Shown: positions 51,845-60,424, numbered from the stretch's first letter. The stretch is 64,000 bases of DNA from Bordetella sp. H567 (GCF_001704295.1 NZ_CP012334.1:3298084-3362083), one strand, 5' to 3'. Program-made: numbers and translations. The notes: generated by a model from the sequence alone, not told the origin.

Positions 51845-52627
51845 ATGCTGCTGGACCACCTGTTCAAGGACTTCAATCTGGACCGCGCCACCGGCCCGGT
51901 CATCGGCATACGGCTGGAAACCGCGGACTATGGCAGCGAGATCCCGGTGCACCAGCATCGCCAGGGCCAACTGATCCTGGCCATGAAAGGCGGCGTGACC
52001 TGCGAGGTGTCCGGGGCCATCTGGATGGTGCCGCCCCACTATGCTGTGTGGGTGCCCGGCATGATGCCGCACAGCGTGCGCGCCACCGCCAATGCGCGCA
52101 TCTGCTACCTGTATGTCCAGCCAGGGGCGGCCCGCTTACCCGCGCAGTGCTGCACGCTGGCGATATCGCCGCTGGTGCACGAACTGATCCTCGACATGGC
52201 AAACCAGCCGGCCGACTACGACGCGGACAGCCGCACCGGCCGCAAGGCGGCCGTGCTGTTGGAAGAGCTGGCGATCATGCCGGTGGAGCAGCTGCATTTG
52301 CCGATTTCGGACGAACCGCGCATGCGCAGGATCGCAACGATGCTCTCGGATCATCCGGCGGACCGCCGCACGCTCGCCGAATGGGCCAGGCTGGTGGCCA
52401 TGAGCGAGCGCTCCCTGGCCAGGCTGATCCGCCATGAAACCGGGTTGACCTTCGGCCGCTGGCGCCAGCAATTGCACCTGATCATCGCCCTGCGCCAATT
52501 GGCCGCGGGGCAAACGGTGCAGCGAGTGGCCGAGGAACTGGGCTATGAATCGGTCACCGCCTTCATCACCATGTTCAAGAAATCGCTCGGCAAGCCGCCG
52601 GCGAAATACTTTGCGTCCATCAGCTGA
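51845..52627 (+). CDS. nimR: AraC-family regulator (NimR-like)
   Basis: A 260-residue regulator. An N-terminal cupin domain (VHQHRQGQLILAMKGGVTCEV) is followed by two helix-turn-helix units (LAEWARLVAMSERSLARLIRHETG; QRVAEELGYESVTAFITMFKKSLGKPP) typical of AraC. It lies 120 bases from the divergent CynX/NimT-type transporter and most likely controls it. In E. coli the NimR/NimT pair has the same arrangement and similar lengths. The AT-richer stretch at 51786-51814 holds a loose TTTAG/CTAAA inverted repeat. Confidence 0.87.
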   Translation: MLLDHLFKDFNLDRATGPVIGIRLETADYGSEIPVHQHRQGQLILAMKGGVTCEVSGAIWMVPPHYAVWVPGMMPHSVRATANARICYLYVQPGAARLPAQCCTLAISPLVHELILDMANQPADYDADSRTGRKAAVLLEELAIMPVEQLHLPISDEPRMRRIATMLSDHPADRRTLAEWARLVAMSERSLARLIRHETGLTFGRWRQQLHLIIALRQLAAGQTVQRVAEELGYESVTAFITMFKKSLGKPPAKYFASIS

Positions 52628-52696
52628 GTGGGACGACGGTGGGCCCGACGGCTAGCGGACGGCATCCGGGCACCATGCTCAAGGACCAAGCACCGA

Positions 52697-52736
52697 GCAT
52701 CGGGCATCAAGCATCAAGCATCAGGCATCAGGCATC
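52697..52736. repeat. Heptanucleotide tandem repeat GCATCAR across a gene end
   Basis: Five full units (GCATCGG, two GCATCAA, two GCATCAG) plus a partial sixth run head to tail. The array covers the stop codon (52728-52730) and last codon of the MFS gene on the minus strand. Because seven is not a multiple of three, unit loss or gain inside the coding part would change the C-terminal residues. Confidence 0.85.
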
Positions 52737-54017
52737 CGTCAGCGCCGGCCGCGCGGCCTTGGCCGCTACCACGTCGATAAGCAAGGCGAGGACCATGGCC
52801 ACCGTCCCGATGACGAAGAGCAGGATGTAGTCGCCGCCGGTGCGTGTAAAGATGAAGGACAGCGCGTAGGCCGCCACCGCCTGGAACAGCGCGAACGCCA
52901 CGGTAGCCGTGCGCCACGCCGCGTTGCGGAAGGCTGGATGATGCGCCAGCAGCTCATGCACGCGGCCCAGCACCAGCGGCACCGTCCCGGTGACGAACGC
53001 GCCCACGACCACGCTGGACACCACCAGCCAGGCGGTTCCCATACCCAGGGCCGGTATCGCCACGCCCACGGCCTGCAGCGTGAACGCCAGCCGCAGCGCG
53101 CGGCCAAAGCCTATGCGGTCGGCCAGCGCGCCCGCCAGCACCGGTCCCACGGTCGCGCCGATGCCGAACAACACCCAATATTCGGCGCCGGCCTCCACAC
53201 CCTGGCCCAAGCCGCGCGCGACGAAATCGACCAGGAAGATCATGTGGGGCACCCAGCCGGCCGCGTTCAGCGCATATTCGGCATACAGGGCGCGCAGCGC
53301 CGGGATGCGCGGTGCCCGGAGGGGATGCGGACGCTGATGCGCATGCCGTGACTGGGATGCTGCCCGCGCGGGCGTCTGTTGCGCGGACTGCGCCGGTGCC
53401 GCCGCGCGCTCGACGGGCACGTCACGCGGCCAGCCCTTCCAGGCAATCGCGGTCAAGACCAGCGAGAGCCCGCCCAAGCCCAGCCACGTGTCCTGCAGGC
53501 TCTGTCGCAACAGCAGCGGGACGAGGGTTCCGGAGACCGCCACGCCCACGCCGACGCCCATGAAAATCACGCCGCCAGCCAGCCCGCGGCGCGCGGCGGG
53601 CACCAGCGCCAGCACCGTGGGCGCGGCAAGCACCATCAAGGCGCCGCCCGCCAGGCCCGACAGAAAACGCCACGAGAAGAACCAGGAAAAGGAAAGCGGA
53701 TACGCACAGGCGAAGAACGCCACCGTGGCCAGCGCCATCATGGCGCGCAGCGTCACCGCGATCGGCACGCGCGCGGCGATCGGCCGCCCGAGCAATGCCC
53801 CTGCCAGATACCCCGCCAGATTGGCGGCACCCAGATAGGCGGCCACGGATGCGTCGAACCAGTGCGCGCCCACAATCGCCGGCAGCAAGGGCGTATAGGC
53901 GAAACGGGCCAGGCCGATGCCGACCAGGCTGGCGCAAAAGCCCGCCAATGTGGCCCAGCGGGCGCTGACCGCGCGCGTGCCCGTATTGCCGCCATTGTCG
54001 ACCATGACCCTGTCCAT
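52728..54017 (-). CDS. YbfB/YjiJ-type MFS transporter
   Basis: A 429-residue twelve-helix transporter. LVGIGLARFAYTPLLPAIV in the first helix is the YbfB signature, and ANLAGYLAGALLG follows in helix 2. A cytoplasmic insert of about 45 residues rich in Arg/His/Pro separates the two halves. The ATG at 54017 is chosen because AAGGACGG lies just upstream. It is divergent from a LysR regulator, which probably controls it. The 3' end runs into a heptanucleotide repeat. The substrate is unknown. Confidence 0.88.
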   Translation of the reverse strand: MDRVMVDNGGNTGTRAVSARWATLAGFCASLVGIGLARFAYTPLLPAIVGAHWFDASVAAYLGAANLAGYLAGALLGRPIAARVPIAVTLRAMMALATVAFFACAYPLSFSWFFSWRFLSGLAGGALMVLAAPTVLALVPAARRGLAGGVIFMGVGVGVAVSGTLVPLLLRQSLQDTWLGLGGLSLVLTAIAWKGWPRDVPVERAAAPAQSAQQTPARAASQSRHAHQRPHPLRAPRIPALRALYAEYALNAAGWVPHMIFLVDFVARGLGQGVEAGAEYWVLFGIGATVGPVLAGALADRIGFGRALRLAFTLQAVGVAIPALGMGTAWLVVSSVVVGAFVTGTVPLVLGRVHELLAHHPAFRNAAWRTATVAFALFQAVAAYALSFIFTRTGGDYILLFVIGTVAMVLALLIDVVAAKAARPALTDA

Positions 54018-54095
54018 GATTCCGTCCTTCAAGCGCCGATGAGGTCAGCTTACGCCGGGCGACCTATCTCCAGAAGCGAATTAACGAGATACGGG

Positions 54096-54114
54096 ATATC
54101 GATTCTAGTGATAT
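54096..54114. promoter_or_regulatory. LysR-type box between MFS and LysR genes
   Basis: ATATC (54096-54100), nine bases, GATAT (54110-54114). It contains the T-N11-A core (T54099, A54111) expected of LysR regulators and lies 41 bases upstream of the lysR start in an AT-rich patch. Confidence 0.55.
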
Positions 54115-54154
54115 GTGCTAAGCTGCCCCGGGGCTACTTCCCACCTGGTGCATC

Positions 54155-55084
54155 ATGGACGTCGCGGATCTGAAAACCCTCGCTGCCGTCGCCAAGCACG
54201 GCAGCATGAACAAGGCGGCTGGCGAGCTGCATACCGTTCAGTCCAACGTCACGGCGCGCATCCGCGCGCTGGAAGACGAGATCGGCGTCCCGCTGTTCCA
54301 GCGCCACGCCCGCGGCGTCACCATCACGGCCGCGGGCCAGCGCATGCTGCCGTTCGTCGGCCGCATCGCAAAGCTGCTTGCCGAAGCGCACGCCGCTGCG
54401 CGGGACGACGGCGTGCCCGGCGGCGCCCTGGTGCTGGGCGGCCTGGAAACCACGACGGCGCTCAGGTTGACGCCCCTGTTGACGCAGTTCGCCCATGCCT
54501 ATCCAGACGTCCGTTTGGCGCTGAGCACGGGCACCACCGCCGGGCTGCTGCGCGATGTCGTGGAGTGCCGCCTCGATGGGGCTTTCGTCAGTGGCCCGAT
54601 CAATCATCCGGATATCCACCACGAAGCCATTTTCACGGAAGAACTGGTGCTGGTCACCAGCCCGGCCATCAGGTCCATCAAGGACCTGGCCAACATCGCC
54701 GACCTCAAAACCATCGTCTTCCAGCGCGGCTGTTCCTATCGCCAGCGCCTGGAAACCTTGCTTGCCGGCATGGGCATCGTCGTTGCGCGGCCGCTGGAAT
54801 TCGGTTCCCTCGATGCCATCATCAGCTGCGCCGGCGCCGGCGTGGGCGTGACCCTGCTACCCCGCGGCGTGGTCGCGTCCGCCTTCGAAGCCGGCCGCGT
54901 TTCCATCCACCGGCTGCCTCGCGAACACGCGCGCGTGGAGACGGTATTCATCCGCCGCGCGGACGGCTATGTATCCAGCGCCCTGAGCGCTTTCCTGGGC
55001 ATTGCCCGGCGCTTTCACCGCGTGCCGGAAAAGGACCGGGCGCCCGTGCCGATCTCGACACTGGCGCCCCGGAAGCGGGCCTAG
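54155..55084 (+). CDS. LysR-family transcriptional regulator
   Basis: A 309-residue LysR-type regulator. The N-terminal helix-turn-helix (LKTLAAVAKHGSMNKAAGELHTVQSNVTARIRALEDEIGVPLFQRH) and a periplasmic-binding-like effector domain (GGLETTTALRLTPLL ... GAGVGVTLLPRGV) are clear. It is divergent from the YbfB-type MFS gene with a LysR box between them, so the transporter is the probable target. Only a weak ribosome site precedes the ATG. Confidence 0.92.
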   Translation: MDVADLKTLAAVAKHGSMNKAAGELHTVQSNVTARIRALEDEIGVPLFQRHARGVTITAAGQRMLPFVGRIAKLLAEAHAAARDDGVPGGALVLGGLETTTALRLTPLLTQFAHAYPDVRLALSTGTTAGLLRDVVECRLDGAFVSGPINHPDIHHEAIFTEELVLVTSPAIRSIKDLANIADLKTIVFQRGCSYRQRLETLLAGMGIVVARPLEFGSLDAIISCAGAGVGVTLLPRGVVASAFEAGRVSIHRLPREHARVETVFIRRADGYVSSALSAFLGIARRFHRVPEKDRAPVPISTLAPRKRA

Positions 55085-55190
55085 GGCCGCGCGCACCGCT
55101 GCCTACCGCGCCACGCGCGCCCGCCGGACGGCGCGTCCACGATCCCGGCGATGGCGTTGGCCGCCAGGCTGGGAAGGCGCGGCCGGCGGA

Positions 55191-55928
55191 TTAGATGACG
55201 CCGCCGTTGACGCGCAGCGTCTGGCCGTTGACCCACGCGCCGTCGGGACCGGCCAAGAAGGACACCGCGTTGGCGATATCGTCGGGCTGGCCCAGGCGTT
55301 CGAGCGGCGACATCCGGGCCAGGTTATCGATGGCCTCCTGCGGCTTGCCATCGAGGAACAGCGCGGTGGCGGTCGGCCCAGGGGCCACGGTATTGACCGT
55401 GATGTCGCGGCCGCGCAGCTCCTTGGTCAGGATGTGCGTCATGGCTTCGACGCCGGCCTTGGTGGCGGCATAGACCGCATAGGTCGGCGGGTACAGGCCC
55501 ACGATGCTGGACGACAGGTTGATGATCCGGCCGCCGTTGCGCAGGCGGCGGGACGCTTCGCGCAAGGTGTTGAAGGTGCCCTTCAGGTTGATCGCCATTT
55601 GGCTGTCGAACAGTGCGTCATCGCTGTCGGCCAGCCGCGCCAGGCGCATGATGCCGGCATTGTTGACCAGCACGTCGACGCCGCCGTAGGCGGCTTCGGC
55701 GGCGTCGAACAGGCGCGCCACCGCGGCGGCGTCGGACACGTCGGCTTGCGCGGTGATGGCCCTGCCCCCGTCTTTCTCGATCTGGGCGGCCAGCTTCTCG
55801 GCTTCCGCCGCGCTACCGGCGTAGTTGATGACGACGGTAAAACCGTCTCGCGCCAGGCGCTTGGCGATCGCGGCGCCGATGCCGCGCGACGAGCCGGTGA
55901 CAATTGCGACGTGGTTCTGGTTGGTCAT
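55191..55928 (-). CDS. SDR-family oxidoreductase (3-oxoacyl-ACP reductase-like)
   Basis: A 245-residue classical SDR with TGSSRGIG, NNAGIM and a full active site (SSSIVGLYPPTYAVYAATK), ending in NGQTLRVNGGVI. AGGAG precedes the ATG at 55928. Upstream, at 56005-56020, a sequence closely related to the palindrome in front of the pdxI-like gene suggests that both are targets of the LysR regulator at 56532. Its substrate is unknown; the subgroup is often induced by electrophiles or solvents. Confidence 0.88.
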   Translation of the reverse strand: MTNQNHVAIVTGSSRGIGAAIAKRLARDGFTVVINYAGSAAEAEKLAAQIEKDGGRAITAQADVSDAAAVARLFDAAEAAYGGVDVLVNNAGIMRLARLADSDDALFDSQMAINLKGTFNTLREASRRLRNGGRIINLSSSIVGLYPPTYAVYAATKAGVEAMTHILTKELRGRDITVNTVAPGPTATALFLDGKPQEAIDNLARMSPLERLGQPDDIANAVSFLAGPDGAWVNGQTLRVNGGVI

Positions 55929-56303
55929 GGCAGTTCTCCTGGGGGTTGTGAAGGCGCCGCGTCGTCGCGGCATGGGGAGAACTATGCACCCGGCCGGGAT
56001 GAACATAATCCCATACGGATGACCATCACTGTTTCCGGTACAGCAACAATAGCCGGCGGGTGTTCCGCCAAGCCGGCCCTAAGGCCCGGCGCCCCGGGCT
56101 GCGGGGCCGGGCACCCCGGCGTCGAACCCATCGGCGTCCCGTCACCATGCGCCCCGGTCGGTGCAACCCCACGCGGCCCACGGTGACTCACCCACCCCGG
56201 CCGCCGCTGGCACTGACACGGGTACGCATGGCCATGCCCTGCCCGCCAAGTCGCCCGCTGGCTGGACGACCACCTTTGAACACCCACTTCCCCTGGAGCC
56301 TTC
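55929..56303. other. 375-base intergenic region
   Basis: No gene is supported. The part next to the SDR gene holds its promoter, with an inverted repeat GGGAT-N7-ATCCC at 55996-56012 overlapping the motif at 56005-56020. The remainder (56040-56280) is very GC-rich with several short self-complementary stretches such as GCCGG and CCCGGC, but no clean terminator or RNA gene could be drawn. Confidence 0.6.
56005..56020. promoter_or_regulatory. Motif shared with the lysR-pdxI promoter region
   Basis: ATAATCCCATACGGAT. Its first twelve bases match the reverse strand of 57592-57603 (ATAATCCCGTAC) at 11 of 12, and CCCATACGGAT matches 57580-57590 at 10 of 11. It lies about 80 bases upstream of the SDR start and suggests common regulation. 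Confidence 0.45.
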
Positions 56304-56510
56304 GTGCGTTCAATTTTGTCATCCATGGGCGTGATCGCCCTGGTATTCACCTCTGCCTGCACCTGGAAGGATGCCTACAACGTCGCGCAGAGCGTGGGGC
56401 AACCCCAATGTATCTACCTGGCGGATATGCAGGAGCGGCAGCAATGCATGAAGTCCCGCTCCATGTCCTACGACGCTTACGAAGGCGAACGCCAGAGACT
56501 GCGTCCATGA
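56304..56510 (+). CDS. Small lipoprotein of unknown function
   Basis: A 68-residue predicted lipoprotein starting at a GTG with GGAG six bases upstream. The signal sequence ends in a lipobox-like FTSAC, so the mature protein would begin at this cysteine (residue 19). The mature part of about 50 residues contains two more cysteines and a QERQQC segment. No domain is recognised. It stands between the SDR gene and the LysR gene and is convergent with the latter. Confidence 0.65.
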   Translation: MRSILSSMGVIALVFTSACTWKDAYNVAQSVGQPQCIYLADMQERQQCMKSRSMSYDAYEGERQRLRP

Positions 56511-56531
56511 GGCGGCGCATCCGCGCGCGCG

Positions 56532-57443
56532 CTAGGGACGCAAGCCGGCCGGTGCCTTGACGAAGTCGACGAACGCTTTCAGCGGCGCCGGCATCAAGCG
56601 CCGGCCGGGGTAATACAGATACGGCCCGGAAAAGCTCGGCCACCACGGCGCCAGGACGGGTTCCAGCGCGCCGCTGTCCAGATGCGGCCGCAGCCACTGC
56701 TCGAACAGATAAATGATGCCGGCCCCACCGATCGCCGCGTCGACCAGCAGATCGACCGCCCCGCCTATCCGCACGATCAGCGGCCCGGTGGGCTCCAGCC
56801 GCATCGACTCGCCATCGCGCTGGAACTCCCAGGGCGGCATCGCGCCACTGGGAAAGCGGCCGCGCAAGCACGCATGGTTGACCAGATCCCGAGGGTGCTC
56901 CGGACGGCCATGGCGATCGAGATAGGCGGGCGAGGCAGCGGCCGCGAAATGCTGGACGCGCGGCCCGATCGGCACCGCGATCATGTCCTGCTCCAGGCGC
57001 TCCTCATAGCGTATGCCGGCGTCGCAGCCCGCCGCCAGTACATCGACGAAGCTTTCCTCGGCCACGACGTCCAGCAGGATGTCCGGATACGCGGCCAGGA
57101 AGGGCGGGACGATGGCGGGAAGCACCAGCCGGGCCACGCTCACCGGAACATTGAGCCGCAAGGTGCCCGCGGGCCTGTCGCGAAAGCCGTTCACCGTATC
57201 GAGCGCCGCTTCCATCTCGGTCAAGGCGGGCGACAGCCGCGCCAGCAGGCCCGCGCCCGCCTCGGTGGGCGCCACGCTGCGGGTCGTGCGATTGAGCAGC
57301 CGTACCCCGATCTGCGCCTCCAGGCGCCGCACCGCTTCACTCAGGCCCGAGGCGCTGACACCGTTCATCCGGGCCGCATCGCGGAAGCCACCGGCGCGCG
57401 CCACGGCCACGAAGGCATTCAGATCGTTCAAGTCGACTTTCAC
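56532..57443 (-). CDS. LysR-family transcriptional regulator
   Basis: A 303-residue LysR regulator with helix-turn-helix LNAFVAVARAGGFRDAARMNGVSASGLSEAVRRLEAQIGVRLLNRTTRS and the LRLNVPVSVARLVL effector opening common to the CrgA-like branch. The start is a GTG at 57443 with GGAAG upstream, giving the normal VDLNDLNAF opening; the longer frame to 57560 adds a non-conserved tail. It is divergent from the PdxI-like reductase, with a perfect inverted repeat between them. Confidence 0.9.
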   Translation of the reverse strand: MKVDLNDLNAFVAVARAGGFRDAARMNGVSASGLSEAVRRLEAQIGVRLLNRTTRSVAPTEAGAGLLARLSPALTEMEAALDTVNGFRDRPAGTLRLNVPVSVARLVLPAIVPPFLAAYPDILLDVVAEESFVDVLAAGCDAGIRYEERLEQDMIAVPIGPRVQHFAAAASPAYLDRHGRPEHPRDLVNHACLRGRFPSGAMPPWEFQRDGESMRLEPTGPLIVRIGGAVDLLVDAAIGGAGIIYLFEQWLRPHLDSGALEPVLAPWWPSFSGPYLYYPGRRLMPAPLKAFVDFVKAPAGLRP

Positions 57444-57579
57444 TGATCTTCCGGATCCGCTTTCAACGGGTGGTGCGGACCGAACTTCACCTCCGGATCC
57501 GCTGTGAGCGGGTGGCAAGGACTTCATCGCGGTCCGGATGCGGCATCGCGCCGCGCCCATCGTTCGAATTTACGCACAA

Positions 57580-57598
57580 CCCGTACGGATTGTACGGG
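57580..57598. promoter_or_regulatory. Inverted repeat, candidate operator of the LysR/pdxI pair
   Basis: CCCGTAC, spacer GGATT, GTACGGG: a perfect 7-bp inverted repeat in the 217-base divergent region between the LysR gene and the aldo-keto reductase, 63 bases before the latter's ATG. A related sequence lies at 56005-56020. Confidence 0.6.
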
Positions 57599-57660
57599 AT
57601 TATCGGATGGCGCCAGACTCGCTATCTTGATCGCCTGCGTCAACGTCAAAGGAACAAACC

Positions 57661-58533
57661 ATGTCCACCCTCGATGAAGCCGGGACCTACCCGCTGGGTA
57701 ATCGCACCGTGAAACGCCTGGGCTACGGCGCCATGCAGCTTGCCGGCCCCGGCGTCTTCGGGCCGCCCAAGGACAGGGATGCAGCGCTGGCGGTACTGCG
57801 TGCAGCCGTCGCGGCCGGTGTGAATCACATCGATACCAGCGACTTCTACGGCCCGCATATCACCAACCAGCTGGTCCGCGAGGCGCTGGCGCCTTATCCG
57901 GACGACCTGACCATCGTCACGAAGATCGGCGCCCGCCGGGGCAGCGACGCATCCTGGCTGCCGGCATACGCCCCGGAGGAGCTGACCCAGGCGGTCCACG
58001 ACAACCTGCGCAATCTGGGACTGGACGTGCTGGAGGTCGTCAACCTGCGCATCATGTTCGATACGCACGGGCCGGCCGAAGGCGCGATCGAGCCTTTCCT
58101 TGCTCCTCTCGCGCGGCTTCAGCGCCAGGGCCTGGTGCGGCACATCGGGCTGAGCAACGTCACCCCCGCGCAGGTGGCAGAAGGGCGCCGCATATGCGAA
58201 ATCGTCTGCGTGCAGAACCACTACAACCTGGCGCATCGCGCCGACGATGCCTTGATCGATGCGCTGGGCCGCGCGGGCATCGCCTATGTGCCCTTCTTCC
58301 CGCTGGGGGGCTTCAGCCCGCTGCAGTCGTCCACGCTATCCGATGTCGCACGGAAGCTGCACGCCACGCCCATGCAGGTGGCGCTGGCCTGGCTGCTGCG
58401 GCGGGCACCCAACATCCTGCTGATACCCGGCACATCCTCGGTCGCGCACCTGCATGAGAATCTTGCCGCCGCCGCGCTGCAGCTGCCCGACGAAGCCATG
58501 CAGGCACTCAACGGCATAGTGGCACGGGCTTGA
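57661..58533 (+). CDS. pdxI: Aldo-keto reductase, PdxI/YdbC-like
   Basis: A 290-residue aldo-keto reductase. Long stretches recall E. coli YdbC (PdxI, pyridoxal reductase): RLGYGAMQLAGPGVFGPP, NHIDTSDFYGPH, LTIVTKIGARRG, HIGLSNVTP, FFPLGGFSPLQSSTLSDV and LLIPGTSSVAHLHENL. Catalytic Asp, Tyr and Lys are present; the usual histidine position is asparagine (VVNLR), which is normal for this subgroup. AAAGGAA precedes the ATG. It is divergent from a LysR regulator with an inverted repeat between. Reduction of pyridoxal to pyridoxine with NADPH is the probable reaction by homology. Confidence 0.88.
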   Translation: MSTLDEAGTYPLGNRTVKRLGYGAMQLAGPGVFGPPKDRDAALAVLRAAVAAGVNHIDTSDFYGPHITNQLVREALAPYPDDLTIVTKIGARRGSDASWLPAYAPEELTQAVHDNLRNLGLDVLEVVNLRIMFDTHGPAEGAIEPFLAPLARLQRQGLVRHIGLSNVTPAQVAEGRRICEIVCVQNHYNLAHRADDALIDALGRAGIAYVPFFPLGGFSPLQSSTLSDVARKLHATPMQVALAWLLRRAPNILLIPGTSSVAHLHENLAAAALQLPDEAMQALNGIVARA

Positions 58534-58600
58534 GCCGAAGCCGCCCATGAGCAGGTCCGACCGGCCGCGTCGCAGGGCAAGGTGGCGCTGGAGGCGGCAT

Positions 58601-59467
58601 TCAAATAATGGGCGATCCGCCGGTCACCGCGATCGTCGCGCCGGAGATATAGCTGGCTTCGTCGGAGGCCAGCATCACATAGGCGGGGGCCAGTTCGGCC
58701 GGCTGTCCCGGGCGCTTCATCGGTACCTGCTTGCCGAATTGCTGCACTTTCTCCGGCGGCATGGTGGATGGGATCAAGGGCGTCCAGATGGGACCGGGTG
58801 CGACGCAGTTGGCCCGGATGCCCTTCTCCGCCAGCAACTGAGCCAAGCCACCGGTGAAATTCTGGATCGCGCCCTTGGTCGTGGCATAGGCAATCAGCCC
58901 GGGATTGGGATGGTCGGCATTGATCGACGTCGTGTTCACGATGGAGGCGCCCGGCTTCATGTGCTTGACCGCCGCCCGGGTGATCCTGAACATCGCCCCG
59001 ATATTCGTATCGAAGGTCTTGTCCCATTCCTCGTCGCTGATATCTTCGAGCGAGGGATAGGTCATCTGATAGGCCGCATTGTTGACGAGCACATCGAGCC
59101 GTCCGAATTCCCGGACGGCTCTTTCCACGATCTCCGTGCAATGCGCGGGATCGGTGATGTCGCCGGCCAACAGCACAGCCTTGCGGCCCGCCTGCTCCAC
59201 CCAGCGGGCAGTCTCCCGCGCGTCGTCGTGTTCGTTCAGATACGAGATCAGCACATCCGCGCCTTCGCGCGCGAACGCGATCGCCACTGCGCGGCCGATG
59301 CCGCTGTCGCCACCGGTGATGATGGCGGCCTTACCGGTAAGCCGTCCGGAACCTCGGTAGGTTTTCTCGCCGTGATCCGGCTGGGGCGTCATCTCGGCTG
59401 TCTGGCCCGGCGTGTGGTCTTGCTGTTGGGTGTCAAAAGGTGGGGTTGGGCGTTGCGCATCGGTCAT
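58601..59467 (-). CDS. SDR-family oxidoreductase (YhdF/YghA-like, general-stress type)
   Basis: A 288-residue SDR with a polar N-terminal extension of about 45 residues (QTAEMTPQPDHGEKTYRGSGRLTGK) before TGGDSGIG, which is typical of the YhdF/YghA group. The active site (TTSINADHPNPGLIAYATTK) is complete and the C-terminus reads YISGATIAVTGG. GGAG precedes the ATG at 59467. The group is often linked to general stress in other bacteria. It is convergent with the aldo-keto reductase and divergent from the ArsR gene. Confidence 0.9.
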   Translation of the reverse strand: MTDAQRPTPPFDTQQQDHTPGQTAEMTPQPDHGEKTYRGSGRLTGKAAIITGGDSGIGRAVAIAFAREGADVLISYLNEHDDARETARWVEQAGRKAVLLAGDITDPAHCTEIVERAVREFGRLDVLVNNAAYQMTYPSLEDISDEEWDKTFDTNIGAMFRITRAAVKHMKPGASIVNTTSINADHPNPGLIAYATTKGAIQNFTGGLAQLLAEKGIRANCVAPGPIWTPLIPSTMPPEKVQQFGKQVPMKRPGQPAELAPAYVMLASDEASYISGATIAVTGGSPII

Positions 59468-59567
59468 GGCCGTCTCCAGAAATAGCAGGGGATGGGCGTC
59501 GGGCAAGAAACGCACCCGCTACAGGGCGGAAGCAACCCGCGGACCCGCCACGCACCGCTGAATGCGC

Positions 59568-59605
59568 TTGACAGGCAAGTCTATACTTGCATATTATTCA
59601 TGCAA
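59568..59605 (+). promoter_or_regulatory. Promoter with overlapping ArsR-type operator
   Basis: TTGACA (59568-59573), an 18-base spacer and TATTAT (59592-59597) form a near-consensus sigma70 promoter. A perfect inverted repeat TTGCAT-N7-ATGCAA (59587-59605) covers the -10 box. In addition TACTTGCATATT (59584-59595) recurs as TACTTGCGTATT at 59611-59622, just before the ATG. A bound ArsR dimer would block the polymerase, so autorepression is likely. Confidence 0.65.
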
Positions 59606-59628
59606 CCAAGTACTTGCGTATTTTCCAC

Positions 59629-59961
59629 ATGGCGGAGCGCCACGATACCGACCTCCTGTTCAAGGCCCTGGCCGATCCCAGCCGCCGCAAGCTGCTGGAC
59701 CTGCTGCATGCGCACGACGGCCGGACACTGAACGAATTGTGCGAACACCTGGACATGACGCGGCAGGGCGTGACGCAGCACCTGGCCCTGCTGGAAGCGG
59801 CGAACCTGGTCGCCACCGTACGGCGCGGCCGCGAGAAATTGCACTTCCTCAATCCCGTGCCGCTGCAGGAAATCTACGAACGCTGGATCGCCAAGTTCGA
59901 GAAGCCGCGCCTGAAGGCGCTTTCAGACCTGAAACACCGCCTGGAGAAAACCGATGACTAA
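59629..59961 (+). CDS. ArsR-family regulator
   Basis: A 110-residue winged-helix regulator. The opening DTDLLFKALADPSRRKLLDLL and the recognition helix LDMTRQGVTQHLALLEAANLV are typical of the ArsR subgroup paired with AHSA1-domain proteins. No metal-binding cysteine pair is present, so it probably does not sense metals. The start at 59629 has no Shine-Dalgarno, and the leader is only about 25 bases. It overlaps the AHSA1 gene by eight bases and is autoregulated through the operator covering its -10 box, by inference. Confidence 0.9.
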   Translation: MAERHDTDLLFKALADPSRRKLLDLLHAHDGRTLNELCEHLDMTRQGVTQHLALLEAANLVATVRRGREKLHFLNPVPLQEIYERWIAKFEKPRLKALSDLKHRLEKTDD

Positions 59962-60424
59962 ATCGACCTTCGTATACGTCACCTACATCCGCACCACGCC
60001 GCAAAAGCTGTGGTCCGCGCTGACCGACGCGGAATTCATGAAGCAGTACTGGTTCGGCATGCACTGCGAAAGCGAGTGGACGGCCGGTGCCTCCTGGAAG
60101 CTGGTGTCCGGCGACGGCGCGCAGATCTACGACGACGGCGAAATCCTGGAGGCCGACCCGCCCCGCCGCCTGGTGATCCGGTGGCAACACCAGAACCGGC
60201 CCGAGCTCAAGGCGGAAGGCCCGTCGCTATGCACGATGGAACTACACGCCGATGGCGAGGCGGTCAAGCTCTCCATCACCCACACCATCGAGCGCGAGCA
60301 TTCCAAGCTGATCGAGGCCGTGTCCGGCGGGTGGCCCAAGATTCTCTCCAACCTGAAGTCCCTGCTGGAGACGGGCGCGATCGTTCTGCCAGACCCCTAC
60401 CCCAGCAAGGGCGGCAACGCTTGA
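59954..60424 (+). CDS. SRPBCC/AHSA1-domain protein
   Basis: A 156-residue START/Bet v1-like protein of the AHSA1 family (VYVTYIRTTPQKLWSALTDAEFMKQYWFG opening, GWPKILSNLKSLLETG C-terminus). These proteins have a hydrophobic ligand pocket; their role in bacteria is largely unknown. It overlaps the ArsR gene by eight bases, the standard pairing for this family, so its level is probably controlled by the pair's own repressor. Confidence 0.9.
   Translation: MTKSTFVYVTYIRTTPQKLWSALTDAEFMKQYWFGMHCESEWTAGASWKLVSGDGAQIYDDGEILEADPPRRLVIRWQHQNRPELKAEGPSLCTMELHADGEAVKLSITHTIEREHSKLIEAVSGGWPKILSNLKSLLETGAIVLPDPYPSKGGNA

Noticed and set aside
57661-58533. Missing catalytic histidine in the aldo-keto reductase treated as a defect
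   Set aside because: Asparagine in VVNLR is normal for the YdbC/PdxI subgroup, which is active.
59629-60424. Overlapping ArsR and AHSA1 genes considered as a toxin-antitoxin pair
   Set aside because: The second protein is a clear ligand-binding SRPBCC fold with no toxin features, and this pairing is a standard one.
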